DNA of 64,000 nt from Megalonaias nervosa. Lineage: Eukaryota; Mollusca; Bivalvia; Unionida; Unionidae. Under the pieces are notes generated by a model. That model did not search any database. It was given only the letters and a program-made list of their open reading frames with translations, and had not been told where the DNA came from. Made by a program: the position numbers and the translations under genes. Below are positions 1 to 10,647 of the stretch, piece after piece; the first letter of the stretch is position 1, and each line of letters begins with the position of its first letter. The DNA lies in contig JAECUM010004914.1 of assembly GCA_016617855.1 (NCBI GenBank), forward strand, positions 1 through 64,000. The letters are read 5' to 3'.

Positions 1-68
1 CCAAGGGGTTTTATAAAGATTTCATCAAACTTTGAAAAATATGATTGGTCATATTATTTTGATAGGGG

Positions 69-332
69 AAAAGATTGAGATGAAGGCGTTCATTTACTAT
101 TGTTTGCTGTTAGGGAATCTGTTCAATAATCTTTAGGATTCAGTCCCATTGAACTAGTTTTTGGACATACTGTGCATGGACCATTGAAGTTGTTCAAAGA
201 CAAACTTCTTTCTAATGAAGATACCGAAAATAATCTTCTTGATTATGCTTCCAGTTTTAAGTACAAGTTGTCAAAGGCTTGTGAGGTTGCAAGAACTAAT
301 CTGCACTCTAATAAGTCAAAAATGAAATTATA
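69..332 (+). pseudogene. Ty3/gypsy-type integrase C-terminal relic
   Basis: In the active element this protein inserts retrotransposon cDNA into the host chromosome. One forward frame reads as the region just after the integrase catalytic core. It has a 'LLLFAVRESVQ' stretch, then 'SLGFSPIELVFGHTVHGPLK', then a Leu/Lys-rich run ending near 'NLHSNKSKMKL'. The order and spacing match the family pattern as I remember it, in which a GFSP.EL.FGH motif is followed by PL..L. Two in-frame stops (near 76 and 130) break it, and the start lies left of the window. After the final stop I see no chromodomain or further pol sequence. The piece is therefore a dead fragment truncated by the window edge. The gypsy assignment is fairly secure; the lineage within gypsy is not. 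Confidence 0.75.
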
Positions 333-784
333 ATAAAAATACAAAGGAAAGGAGTTATAAGCCTTCAGCAGGTTCAGTTGCCTTAAGTGTTTTAAGCATG
401 TGTGATCAGAAGTAGCTACAAAACAATTAAAAATACTTGATTATTGATGGATCACTGAGGAACTCACTCATAATAAAACAATTAAGATTACTGTACTTCT
501 TTCCACGATAAATCTGCTATGGTGCTTAAAGTTGTTGAGATTTAGCAGAAATTATATAATGTGTGATCAAAAATAATTTGAACAAGACTAAATTAATATA
601 TTTTAGTTGGAATACTAAACAGCTCAAGTGGCATATAACAGGGTTTGTTTGGCTTCAGTGTTTAAAATTTGTCAGAATGTGCAAGTGTGCATTATCACCT
701 ATTGCTAAAATGTAAAAAATCTATGCAGCTGAAATATCGCATGAAATTCAATGCTGGATGGAATTAGAAATTTAATAGTTTGGA
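333..784. other. Unassigned AT-rich stretch
   Basis: There is no open frame of note and no tandem structure. It lies between the gypsy integrase relic and the hAT relic and is probably decayed sequence of one or both. Confidence 0.5.
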
Positions 785-1188
785 ATCAAGTACAAAAGAC
801 ATGAATTTGCATTCTGCTGTTCCAGTAAAAGTGATTTTAACATCTACTCTGTGGCAAGGATGACATTACGTGTGATGCAGAAATCCCGTCTCATGAAAGT
901 ATTAAATATGACAAGAAATAGGCCCTCACAGAAATCCATATTCATGGAATCTGCATCATACGTGGATAAAGATAAATGTGTTGAAACATTGTTTGCCAAC
1001 TTTATAGCTGAACATCATCTTTTGTTTATGCTAAATCAGTTTTAGATCTAGTCAAAATAATGTTTCCTGACTTTGACATCACAGAAAAGTTCTCATACAA
1101 ATGGATGAAAACTATTCATTTAGTGACCCAAGCTTTGGGTTTTCATTGGGATAAGAAAGTTGAAGATAGGTGCCAGAATGAAAATTAG
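785..1188 (+). pseudogene. hAT-superfamily transposase, N-terminal relic
   Basis: hAT transposases cut and paste DNA elements. The forward frame around 905-1045 contains 'ETLFANFIAEHHLLFM'. After a stop and a one-base frame change it continues with 'DLVKIMFPDFDITEKFSYKW' and a Lys-Thr pair. This matches the conserved block of ZBED-like or DUF4371-type hAT proteins (F..F..EHNLPF..ADH...L.K.MFPDS.IA..F....TKT) in order and spacing. It lacks a start codon that I can defend and the RNase-H catalytic core. A C-terminal hAT piece lies at 4.3-4.7 kb on the opposite strand. The two may be separate insertions or halves of one element split by an inversion. Confidence 0.65.
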
Positions 1189-1344
1189 TAATTCTCTTTG
1201 AAAATCCTCACTCTTTTGAAGTCAAAACTCCTAATCAAATTTTTCAAATCTACCAATTTGTCCTAAGCCAACTTCATCTTCTGTCACATGTATGCAGTTG
1301 GGCACATGCTACTATAATTTATGTAATGTTCAGATCATGATATA

Positions 1345-1820
1345 CAAGTGCATGCTGGTTACATGAAATTACTAATTCACTGTATATTGTAACCTGACTG
1401 TTCAGCATATTGTTTTATAGCATATATGAGTCATTGCTGGTTATGTGATATCAACAGTACATTGAACATTGTAACCTGATTGGTCAGTGCACTGTGTGAT
1501 AACATAATATGGGTCCGTGCCAGTTATATGAAATCAGTAATACATTGAACAGTTTAACATGATTGGTCAGCACATTGAGTGATGACATATATTGATCTAT
1601 GTTAGTTAAATCACATTGTGTAGTAACATGAATCTATGCTGATTATAGCACATAGTGTAAAAATATGGATCTTTGCTCATTACAGTACACAGTGTGATGA
1701 CATATGGGTGTATGCTGCTTGCAGCACGTTGTGTGATAAAATAGGTCTATGCTGGTTAAAGCAGTTTGTGTGATAATATATGGGTGTATGCTGTTTACAG
1801 CACACAGTGTGATAAAATAA
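1345..1820. repeat. Two-length tandem repeat (about 90 bp, then about 45-50 bp)
   Basis: About three long units carry 'gaaatcagtaatacattgaa' and 'gtaacctgattggtcag'. They are followed by four or five short units built only of the 'gtgtgataacatatgggt' and 'tatgctggttatag' part. The short units look like deletions of the long one, so the array probably expanded after a unit-shortening event. Copies differ at many positions, which implies some age. Confidence 0.75.
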
Positions 1821-2184
1821 CCTCTTCTTTTTGGTCTGTCTTCCTTTTGGGCATTTGACCATTTTTTAACTGTGGCATGAGGATCCCATTAAAAAAGGGA
1901 ATGAATAATGACTGTTCCTAAAGATCCACTTCCTCCATGTTTCAGTATGATTTATTTCTTGGTTATATTATCAATTCTTGGATCCGACAGTTTTGAAAGC
2001 GCTGCATTATGTTAATAAAAAAATCTTTCTTTTTATTGATGTGGTATCAATACCGTATATGAATGATACCTTGTAGTTACAGTGCACAAATAAGTTTGGC
2101 AATTTGATGAGACTGAAATAATGTTTGAACGAAAACAAGTGAAGGATGTTTTTATAGCTTTTAAGACATACGTCGGAGGTGATG

Positions 2185-2905
2185 TGCAAATGATGGACCT
2201 CTTTCATGGCACCAGTTGTGAAACAGATTGGTACAAAATCGCAAATAATCAGGAGTGGTAGGTTTTAAATCAATGAGTAAATGCGCATATGGTTTTTGAA
2301 TGGCATCATCAAACACTTAATTCAGCCAAGGTGTTCCTAACTTTTTGGCTAACACTTGCACTTGAGATTTATCTCGTGGACATTTAAACAAACCACATAA
2401 TCGGTATTGAGACTGTTGGTTCAATGTACTTTACTTTGTTCAAATAAATTTTGAGAAATGAAAATAACACTAACATTACAATGATGTCCGATTCATGTAA
2501 GCCAGTTTAAAGTCTTTGTCTTCTCCTAACAAAGATGACAACATGAGTTTGAATAATGTCAGGCATGATCACATTCTCTTTGCTATTAATGCATTCTATA
2601 GATGAAATAGATTTTCTTTGACTTTCTTGGACTATTGTGTAAACATAATGACACTATTTGTAACACCACACAATACAATGCATTATGTGATCAAACAATT
2701 GTTATTTGTGTTCGATGAATTGTTTGGCAAATTCGGATTTGTCTGAACCACTAGGTCCAGGTGCAGGAATCAACATGTAAAAGGGATGGCGAAGATGCAA
2801 TGCCTCCCAACTTCTACAATCAAAATTTTCATCAATCACTTTGAGAACGTAGGATGTAGCCATAACTGATGAGTTTAGAATTCTGATATTCTGTTTACGA
2901 CACAA
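2185..2905 (-). pseudogene. Polinton/Maverick-like packaging ATPase relic
   Basis: The reverse strand carries a decayed P-loop NTPase of the FtsK/HerA-A32 kind that Polintons and adintovirus-like elements use to fill capsids with DNA. Near 2,800-2,715 the frame reads 'HPFYM', then a Walker A 'GPSGSDKSEF' in which the usual G before K is D, then an 'IVWCYK' strand. After frame changes come 'VIFISQNLFEQ', then 'CPRDKSQVQVLAKKLGTPWL', then 'KPYAHLLIDLKPTTPDYLRF'. The order Walker A, WCY, SQNLF, PRDKSQ, KPYG.LL.DL and T.D..R matches the family as I remember it over roughly 220 residues. At least three stops and several frameshifts make it non-functional. I see no PolB, protease or Polinton integrase in the window. 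The fold is well supported; the assignment to Polintons rather than a related invertebrate virus-like element is less certain. Confidence 0.65.
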
Positions 2906-3036
2906 GATATTGTATAAATTTTATACCCATTTAATGTTTTCTCTTACCATAGAAAGTGTGTTAACATCAACAAAAACATATTGGCATTTCTATATACAGG
3001 AATTATAACGCGAAACACATAAAGCACAAATTACAA

Positions 3037-3352
3037 TCACTGCTGCTGCATATAAACAAGTGTGCAACATTCTCGATCGATCTTTGTCACATTGAGTCTA
3101 CATATACGCTCTGGTGTTCTTCTGTTCTGTGTAGAATTTTGTTTCTCCAATCTCTCTGGGAATATCATGTCTTCATTGTTTGCTATCTCACTACTACTAC
3201 TACTACTACTACTACTACCTTTGTGGACTTGTAGAATTTCTTCCTCTGTGTTGGTTTTTTCTTCTACCACTGTTGCTGAAATCATCTCTAATCGCAGTTT
3301 CACTTTTCGGTCTTCCTTTTCACTGACTAGTGTTATATTTCTTGATCAGTGA
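3037..3352 (-). pseudogene. Coding-like frame with a poly-Ser run, beside the ATPase relic
   Basis: This reverse-strand open frame of about 100 codons has a charged N-terminal part (Glu/Lys/Arg-rich), a run of nine serines, and a basic tail. The serine run is encoded by a (CTA)n/(TAG)n microsatellite at 3,190-3,218 that also stays open on the other strand. The first in-frame ATG is internal. It lies directly 5' of the packaging-ATPase relic on the same strand, so it may be a neighbouring gene of the same element. I do not recognise the family. The openness could also be an accident of the microsatellite. Confidence 0.25.
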
Positions 3353-3359
3353 CACACAA

Positions 3360-4240
3360 TGTCTTCAACATAATTAGGCAGCTCATGTATCCAAGCATCG
3401 AAGAAAAGACTTTTCTAGTCATGTACATCTTTCCAGTAGTGCCTTTATTGGTGTAACCAACTAGCTTCCCACACTTCATGGTATGTATGAAGGGTAGTTA
3501 CAGTCAGACGAATGTACACTGAAGTACACAACTAGTTTTCAACACTATTCTCCATGCTTTTAACACGATTGTCTTTCCTGTACAGATGCACTTTTGATGG
3601 TCATGTCTTTGCACCTGGTACTGTTCAGAATTTGTTAACAATCAATATGTTTGTGAGCCAAATTGAAGAAAAGTAGTCACGAACACACACGTAACAAATC
3701 GTCCAAATTTCAATGAAATCATGTGGAAACTGCTCTTGCAAAAGTTTATTGAATTCTTTAAGTCCAGAAAACTATCCTTGACTTCCTTTCACGAAACTTT
3801 TTTGCAACACTGAGGATATGTGTTATAGCATGGTAAGCGTTTTGTTAGTTCTTAACAGGAATGCCATTCTTTCTGAGGAAATAGTTACACCTTTTACAAG
3901 CAGCATCTACTGGCAAAGAGTCAGGGTTGGTCAAATTTTGTTTTCACCCATATGTTCAGGCAAGTGGTTTCCAAACATTCACCTGTCCCACCTTACTGTT
4001 CACTTGTTCCAAAATTGTAATTACTTGCTAAGATTTGATGAGATGCCTGTGCTTAAATCCACAGAAATAATAAAAGAATAATTTGCAACATAATTTATTA
4101 AAAGAATTTGCATTTTTCACTATATTGGTTGATACTGTACATTTGGCTACTTCAGGTATATGTTTTAGCAACTGGATTTGAAACAAAATGGATGTGTACA
4201 TGTCTGGCCCCAGGACTGGCATTAAGGCAGGTAAGGATAG
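3360..4240 (-). other. Coding-like debris, family unknown
   Basis: Short reverse-strand blocks have protein-like composition, for example 'LKEFNKLLQEQFPHDFIEIW' and 'HLYRKDNRVKSMENSVEN', separated by stops. They lie between the ATPase relic and the hAT C-terminal piece. I cannot place them in a family. They may belong to either element. Confidence 0.2.
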
Positions 4241-4254
4241 CAGTGTCTTGGTTG

Positions 4255-4665
4255 AAGTCCTCAAACTCTGATACATTGGCTGATGTTCTTTAGACTTTGT
4301 AATGTCTCATGGTTTCAGGAATTCCTTAATGAAGTCTTGATTAAGTTCCTTGAACTAAATCCTCGTTCACACTCAGCAGTGGATTGGCTTCTAACAAATA
4401 TTATTTCTAACAGTTTGCATAACAGACTAAGGTGAAGTGTTCGCTAAGAGTGTTTAAAGAATTTCAACAATTGGATACTTCTTGCATGGCCTCATCTTTG
4501 CTTTGAGATCTAAATAGTGTTCATGAATGGCTGGATGGTCTTTCTTTCTTAAATAACTTTAACATGATTGAGAAAAACCTGCAAGAAGTCTTCAATCCCA
4601 TATTTCACTAGAGCTGCCCTCTCATGAGGAGAGTGCATATAGTCATTGACAAATGTAATGGTTGA
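4255..4665 (-). pseudogene. hAT transposase C-terminal dimerisation-domain relic
   Basis: On the reverse strand near 4,410-4,255 the frame reads 'RSQSTAECERGFSSRNLIKT', then 'SLRNS', a stop, and 'NHETLQSL'. This is the hAT C-terminal block (S.AECERGFS.MN.IKT.LRN.L....L..L), here with Met replaced by Arg. Upstream on the same strand, 'HSPHERAALVKYGIEDFL' precedes it after further stops. The domain normally mediates transposase dimerisation. The catalytic region is not recognisable. The fragment is oriented opposite to the N-terminal hAT piece at 0.8-1.2 kb. Confidence 0.6.
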
Positions 4666-5021
4666 ATTTTGACAAATGTAATGGTTGAATTTTCAACCTG
4701 TGCTAGTTTGGGATTTTGTTTACAATAACTACAATCCTTCTAAGTCAATACATTCAAGTCAGTGATGACAACCAGATGCAACTGGAAGTTTGTCTGTCTT
4801 TTAGTTATATTATGTTTGACATTTTTTGTTACCACATATTCAGGTTACCACATATTCTCTTTGGAGAAATAGGTACCACGTACTCACGACTAGAAAATTA
4901 GTAGTCTGGGATATCGGGCTATGGGATTTGATCAGCCCTGCAAAGAGTGGAAATGAAATTTTTCACTCACTTACACATTCCACACATCTTGATTAAGTCT
5001 CGTCTTGAGGTCAGTCTTCTT

Positions 5022-5591
5022 TCAAAAGGTTTTTGGAATCCTGTAAGTCTTGATCATCTGGAAGAATCTTTGTAGCAGTCCAACCTTGTAGGCAGAAGTC
5101 GTGGCATGAACCATCTTCAGAGTTGTGGATTGTTGATCAATCTCTGACCTTTTGAACACATTCAAATGAATCAATCGTCTTATAACATTCAGGTACCAAT
5201 GGTTAAAATGTATATGCCGTAAAGGATGCATTTATTGTTGCATTTTGCTGGAATCTCTACGAGCTCTCTGTAAATGCGTACTCTTAGTTCAGGATGCAAA
5301 TTATGAAATTCTCTCTTCTGAAGTAACCATTTTGGTAATAATTATGTCCCAACAAAGGAAGATAGTAACAGCACGGATGCCATCTGGCCTATTCCAGATA
5401 AGCTGAATATTTATACTCCTATTTATGGATTTCACACCACGTCTAAAACACTGTACTTGGTCTCCTTGACCCGAGTAGATAAATCTTGCTCTAGCCAATA
5501 TTTTGATACTGAGTTTTCCATCTTGATCTTTTGACCATTGTTTGAATGTATTGAATTGTCTTTCAAAGTCACAACATCCAGGCAAAGCCAC
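5022..5591 (-). pseudogene. Unidentified reverse-strand coding relic
   Basis: Two reverse-strand open blocks lie in succession. The first (5,591-5,301, 96 codons, begins with ATG) contains 'GCCDFERQFNTFKQWSKDQD' and a hydrophobic C-terminal segment 'AVTIFLCWDIIITKMV'. The second (5,231-5,022, 69 codons) contains 'ATTSAYKVGLLQRFF'. Composition looks protein-like rather than random, and the strand is the same as that of the ATPase relic 2.1 kb away. A Polinton structural gene is possible, but I cannot show a capsid motif. No confident family. Confidence 0.25.
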
Positions 5592-5627
5592 ATAATAAGC
5601 GTATTCTTTGAGCTGTACATCTCGATG

Positions 5628-5876
5628 AGGGGCCCGGGTGACTAAGTAATCTAAGACGCTTGCCTTTAGAGATCACTCACACATCTCACCTCTCTGTGCC
5701 TGTGCTTTCCACTAATGTGGGTATGTAAGAAAGCTTGCCGGTAGCTTCCCTTGGATCGGTGATTCTTCCAGGTTTCTTCCTCCCAACAAATATACTAGCC
5801 GCCATGTATTGCCCATCGTGTGCTGAAAATGAATTTAAGCCAAGCAAAAGAAAAAAAATAAAAAAAAAAATTAAGC
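5628..5876 (+). mobile_element. MetaSINE-type SINE, copy 1
   Basis: This is a short retroposon copied by LINE machinery and transcribed by RNA polymerase III in its active form. It begins with a tRNA-Leu-like head 'GGGGCCCGGGTGACTAAGT' that contains a degraded A box; the B box is not recognisable. The tail contains 'AGAAAGCTTGCCGGTAGCTT', a 'CTTCCTCC' block, 'ACTAGCCGCCATGTAT' and 'GTGCTGAAAATG', and ends in an A-rich run. Copy 2 at 47.7-48.0 kb shares the same blocks in the same order. The tail matches the MetaSINE class widespread in molluscs. Confidence 0.8.
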
Positions 5877-5889
5877 AAAAACACGGCGT

Positions 5890-8310
5890 CATGATTTATC
5901 ACAATCTACCCCAATCCACTGCAATCTACCACAATCAACTATGAAAATACTGCAATCGATCACAATATTCTAAATGAAGTAGTGGTATCTAGAATAGCTT
6001 GTGAGTGCATGGATGAGATCCATAAATAGGTACATGCGCGGTATCATTTATGCCAGCTAATCAGAAAGGTCATGCTGCATCACTTTCACTAGCGTAGCCG
6101 AAAGCCACATGAACGACATCACTTTCGATAATAGAATAATAGCAAGGTCATGCAATAACGCTGATGTCACAGCAGATGGCATCACACTGGTTGCAAGGCA
6201 CAGCAGTGCACTTGAGTTCATTGAAAGTAGATTATGTAGTGGGTCTATCACTCGGCTGCTGTGTCGAATGTGTCATTATAGGTGAAAGTGTATTGTGCTC
6301 AAAATAGAGGTTGCAGTCCACAGTGGGTCCCTCTTTCTGCTCTGTGTTGAATTAGTCATCTTTATTTGTCGGCGTGTGTACTTGCAATGAAGTGTTTGTC
6401 ATTGAACTTTCCCCTTCGTATTGCTCGAGTCCAGGGTGTCTGTACGGTAACGTGTTGTGGTCTGGAAGTCGCACTCGTTTCTGATAGACTTTTCTGATTT
6501 GCTGATTTTACAACTGATCATTTTCGTGAGGATCCAATGTTTTCACTCAAAAATCTTGATCTTCCCCAGATTATAAAGCTGTTAAGTTGACTACTTGACT
6601 CAAATGATAGCTGAGTGCCAGTCCTTTGACTTTGCCCTTGGTATGTACTGGTCCATGTCGGTTTCCGTATTGGTATCTGTAAATGGGGGGTGGCTACTGC
6701 TAGCAAAACATAATAATGTCTTATATGTGTTCGTCGGTACAAGCGCCTAAACGGTCGTCTTAGTAACTGCTACCAGGTCGGCTGATATACATACAGCAAT
6801 CGGTGTCATAGTAAAAGTCTCGATCTCTTAAAGTTTAATGGCATCATACAGTTTTAAATGGGCACTGGGTGTCACGAACGCTGCAATGATGAAATTTCCG
6901 AATTTTTGGGAATGCAAACTCCATCGCTTCTTCCTAATTCAGCAAGACCAAATCTTCACGGATGATCTCCACGTGTTTCATAAGCTTCTCTTTGTGGTGC
7001 AAAAGTTGAAAATAGTGACTTGGATCCGCCAAGTGTTCCATCTTGAGTAATCAACTATCCCCACAAACAATTCAATACGACCACCTGGCAAAGTATCGTC
7101 TTCTTTCGTTCTTTTCTCACGTGTTTTAGACTGATGCCTTCTTGAGTTTGGTATTGTTCTTTGAATTTATCTTTGTCTTCTGAAGTCTGACGCCAAGAAA
7201 GATAACCGTTAGCCTCTTACGTCAGTTTTAGGAATTCGTTGACGAAGCCGGAAAAAAAAATCATTGAATTGAACCGTCATCCTTTCGGCATTGTTTTGTA
7301 ATAGGAAAGTGCCGAGTTTTGTATACTTTTAACAGTTGGTTTCCATGATCGAGCGAATGAAACAATTCATCCACGTTCCTGTCAAAGCGCATTTCTTAAG
7401 ACTTGTTGAGAAAATGATGGTCTTGATTACAAGTTTCAGCACACATACGGCATCCACCAATAAAACGTTTCTGCATGGCCCACTACCTCTAGGAGTCGAA
7501 ACATCGGTCATGTGAAAAGTGGCAATCGGTCATATCGAACTCGTCATCGGATATTTGGACGTGTTGAATTTTGTTAATAATTTTGGAATGTATTAATTCG
7601 GCCAGTACAGTAAACTCGATTCAGACACTAGGCTTCAAAATGTTGTGTTTGATGGCGAGTCTCAAACGATCGTCATGTTTAGTTTGGCATTGTTGTTTCA
7701 TTGACTCTAACAATGAATGACAAAAGTCTGTAACCCGGTGGTTCCTATTGTGACACCTAATACTTGAATTCTTTAAATTTCATTGCACATGTAAGCTGTC
7801 ATTCGAAATTTACTGGAAGTAACCTTCTGGGTCTCTGAAATGTGTAAATAATCTTCTAGAGCTACTGAACGTCTTTCTTTCTTAGTTGATTTTGTCTATC
7901 TTGACCTTGTAGTATAGCTAGATGCTGTTGGTCACGTTCACTCATGTCATCTTCAAAACCCTTGGCATGCTTTTGTGCTAACACTTCTCTTAGTACATGA
8001 GGCGGCACTAAAAGTCTTCGACGTCTCTTGTGTTCTTCTGGTTTCTTCTCAACAAGGTGTAATCATTTCATTTTGGTTCAAAATTTTTATTTCACTTTGT
8101 CGTACACACTCATTCTTTCTATATATAGAAAGCCTCTCACCCCAAGAAAACATATTCATTCAGACTTCAGTTGGTGAAGAAGATAGAAGTGTCAAAACAG
8201 ACCACCCTTCATGTCAGAGATTTACAGTGGGTCATTCGAAAGTGTGCTTCCAATAATACTACTGCCCACTCCACTCGTCATAAAGTCAAGATGATCACTA
8301 TTCCTACCAC
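5890..8310. other. Unassigned stretch with weak coding-like signal on the minus strand
   Basis: I see no recognisable gene. Scattered reverse-strand blocks look protein-like, for example 'LPGGRIELFVGIVDYSRWNT' (about 7,090-7,030) and 'DDMSERDQQHLAILQGQDRQ' (about 7,950-7,890), but stops separate them and I know no matching family. They share strand with the Polinton-like ATPase relic, so they may be remains of the same element. Confidence 0.25.
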
Positions 8311-8316
8311 AAACTA

Positions 8317-8570
8317 ATGCGCTGGGCTGCAGAGTGTCCACAACATCAAAGAAAAGTTAAGACGGAGGAATGAGAGAAAAAAGGATATCTGTTATCATTG
8401 TCAAGGACAAGGACATTGGATTTCAGAGTGTCCCTAGGAAAAATAGAACGAAGAAAAAAGGAGAATTCTTTAAAAACAGAAGAAGAGGAAGAAGAAGAAG
8501 AATCAATACCGGTCATGAAATTCAAAAAGACAACACCAAAAGATTACACTGAAGAAGAAAAGGAAGAACT
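8317..8570 (+). pseudogene. Retrotransposon gag fragment with CCHC zinc knuckle
   Basis: Gag nucleocapsid proteins package element RNA. The forward frame contains a perfect retroviral-type knuckle, C-x2-C-x4-H-x4-C ('CYHCQGQGHWISEC', 8,390-8,431), preceded by a basic segment 'KEKLRRRNERKKD'. A TAG follows at 8,435. The neighbouring forward frame then continues with a strongly basic tail (Arg/Lys/Asn), as expected downstream of a knuckle, so a frameshift probably separates the parts. Nothing recognisable of the capsid region precedes it, and no protease or reverse transcriptase follows. The knuckle alone does not separate copia from gypsy. Confidence 0.65.
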
Positions 8571-8599
8571 CTGACAGTAAAGAAATAAAAAAGAAAGAG

Positions 8600-9105
8600 A
8601 CAGCGAAAGAAAGAAAGAAGAAGATAGACTTTTGTGATGTGTTATGAAATTTCATTGTGATTCTTATTCAAGGAGAATATACTAAACACACTCACACGCG
8701 CACACCTTTTATCTTGGAGGGAATTAAGTTTTATGTGATTTGGCAATCAATGATTAGTATGTCTGTTTTTAAAAGATATAAGTGGCCCTGACAAGGACCG
8801 CTGTCTTTTTGTTCTAAATAAAGATAAATCTTATGGACTGTACACTGTTGAACAAATACTTCTTCTGCTTATTCCTTCCGTTGCAAAATTCTCTATTTCT
8901 TCTTTTGTCTCTTTCTGAATCATCTTAAACAGGCACTAATGGAGAATTATGTGAACCTTCGCATGCAAATATTATCATCTTTTTCTTCTGAAAGAAGAAT
9001 AATAGTACAGTAGTAACGATATTAGTCATAGTACTTTCACTTCCAGTAGACGTTGCATGGGCTGTATGCGCGCCCCAACACATAGCCTTCATCTTATCAG
9101 CTATA
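8600..9105. other. Unassigned AT-rich stretch
   Basis: There is no open frame, tandem array or recognised element. It separates the gag relic from the first long direct repeat. Confidence 0.5.
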
Positions 9106-9109
9106 GGTA

Positions 9110-10205
9110 TTGTGATTTAACTTTTATGCAGTGGTAAACCTTAGGAAAGTTCTATGCATATATATTGAAACTGACGTCACGCATCTGCTCTCTTCTGAAT
9201 GGAAGAGAGACCACACCCTCTTTCAAAATTTTGCATCTTGCGTTTTGATAGGTGGAATATTTCGATCCATTTCAATCCGGTCCTAGATTATATATACAAA
9301 CGCATTATCCCAGGGTTTCACACATTCTCAAGACAACCCAGCCTGATGTGGATAAGCGTTGGGAAAGAAGAGTTTATGTAGAAAGACAAGGGTGCCTCAA
9401 GAGAGTAGGTCTATGGACCGGCCCTAAGCCAAGGTGTCATTTGCGTTAACCAGCTTTAGTTAATAAATCCCAGCGTCCCTTTTCAGGGACATTCGCATGT
9501 CTAGAAAAGACAGATAATAATCTTTTGCCAAAAAGTTGTGTGTTTATGTTGTGTTTGTGTACATGTATCTCCATGCCTATGATGACAACTAAACTTAAAA
9601 CTTCTTACCCCTTCTCTCTTCCATGTATTAGTATTTGCGAGGGTATCGTAGTGCATCAAAAAAAAAAAAAAAAAAAAAAAAATCCTACCCTTGTAAGATA
9701 GTATAATGTGCTTGCGTGTGAGTGGGTATAGCGTATTTATAAACACTCATACTCTTTGCTTGTCTTTGAAGATTTGTCAATTTCAAACCCCTTATTTTTG
9801 AACGTTTAGCTTCCCTCTTGTGCAATAGTATGTTTATATGTATGCCTTGTGTGACAGTATGTTTGTATGTATCGGAGTATAATGCGTGTGTAAGCATTCG
9901 TACTCTTTCTTTCACTTGATAACCAAACATCAGTTTCAGCATTGTAGCATGTACTTTGGATATTATGTTTGACTCTATGCATTTTTTACCATATAATTCA
10001 TGACTTGATAAAAAAAAAATTATCATGCTAAATTCCCGTTGTTTCCCATACTATCATCTACGTGTTAAATTCCTGTTTGACCCTATAAATGTTTCCCGTT
10101 TTAAATTCCCGTTTGACCTTGAAGTGTCATATGATGTAACTCTGGGTCAACGCTAATCCCTTTATCGGCCCCAGTAGCCACCCATTATTACTGCAGAGAC
10201 AAAAC
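9110..10205 (+). repeat. Diverged long direct repeat, copy A (LTR-like)
   Basis: This is collinear with 19,483-20,640 on the same strand. Shared blocks in order are: 'ctctcttctga' followed by 'agaagagagaycay'; 'gtagagaaacaaggatgcct' type sequence; 'gcgttaacc' then 'ctttagttaa'; 'tctagaaagcagataata'-type sequence; and a 3' part of short internal repeats of 'aaattcccgtttgacc'. Identity by eye is roughly 70-75%. A 25-A tract sits at 9,658-9,682. Copy A has AATAAA near 9,460 and copy B a TATA-like 'catataagcg' near 19,612, so an old LTR is plausible. I cannot find clean TG...CA ends, a primer-binding site, or pol sequence between the copies. Confidence 0.65.
9658..9682. repeat. Poly(A) tract
   Basis: 25 consecutive A inside long direct-repeat copy A. 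Confidence 0.95.
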
Positions 10206-10475
10206 GTGACCCATACACAAGCCTAGAGAACGACGCGTGACGTCACTTGCAGTATGTAGGTGCGCCAGATTGAGGTCAACTGTAACAATTTTACTATGTC
10301 TTGCACCTGATGATACTCGGGGAAAATGACACACCGGAAATTCGATGAGAAACACATATACAACAAAAGGGTTCACGAGGACAAACAAATAAACAGACAA
10401 AGACACACACACATGTGTTGTTGTTGTAATAAGGGACGGTACATGGACGGTACTTTAGTCTGGAGACGATTGTTT

Positions 10476-10478
<3 letters not shown>

Positions 10479-10528
<50 letters not shown>
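10479..10528. repeat. (GA)n microsatellite
   Basis: Uninterrupted dinucleotide run, followed 70 bp later by a second run of the same motif. Confidence 0.98.
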
Positions 10529-10532
<4 letters not shown>

Positions 10533-10593
10533 TACTATATTGAGTGACGGTAGAAGGGACGGAACGTTTGTCTAGAGATAAGTGGATTTTGTT

Positions 10594-10600
<7 letters not shown>

Positions 10601-10642
<42 letters not shown>
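10601..10642. repeat. (GA)n microsatellite
   Basis: Second pure GA run. Both lie in 'gacggtacnttngtct'-like flanks, suggesting a small tandem duplication that carried the repeat. Confidence 0.95.

Positions 10643-10644
<2 letters not shown>

Positions 10645-10647
<3 letters not shown>

Noticed and set aside
10326..10547. Frame ending in an Arg/Glu repeat
   Set aside because: Created by the (GA)n microsatellite.
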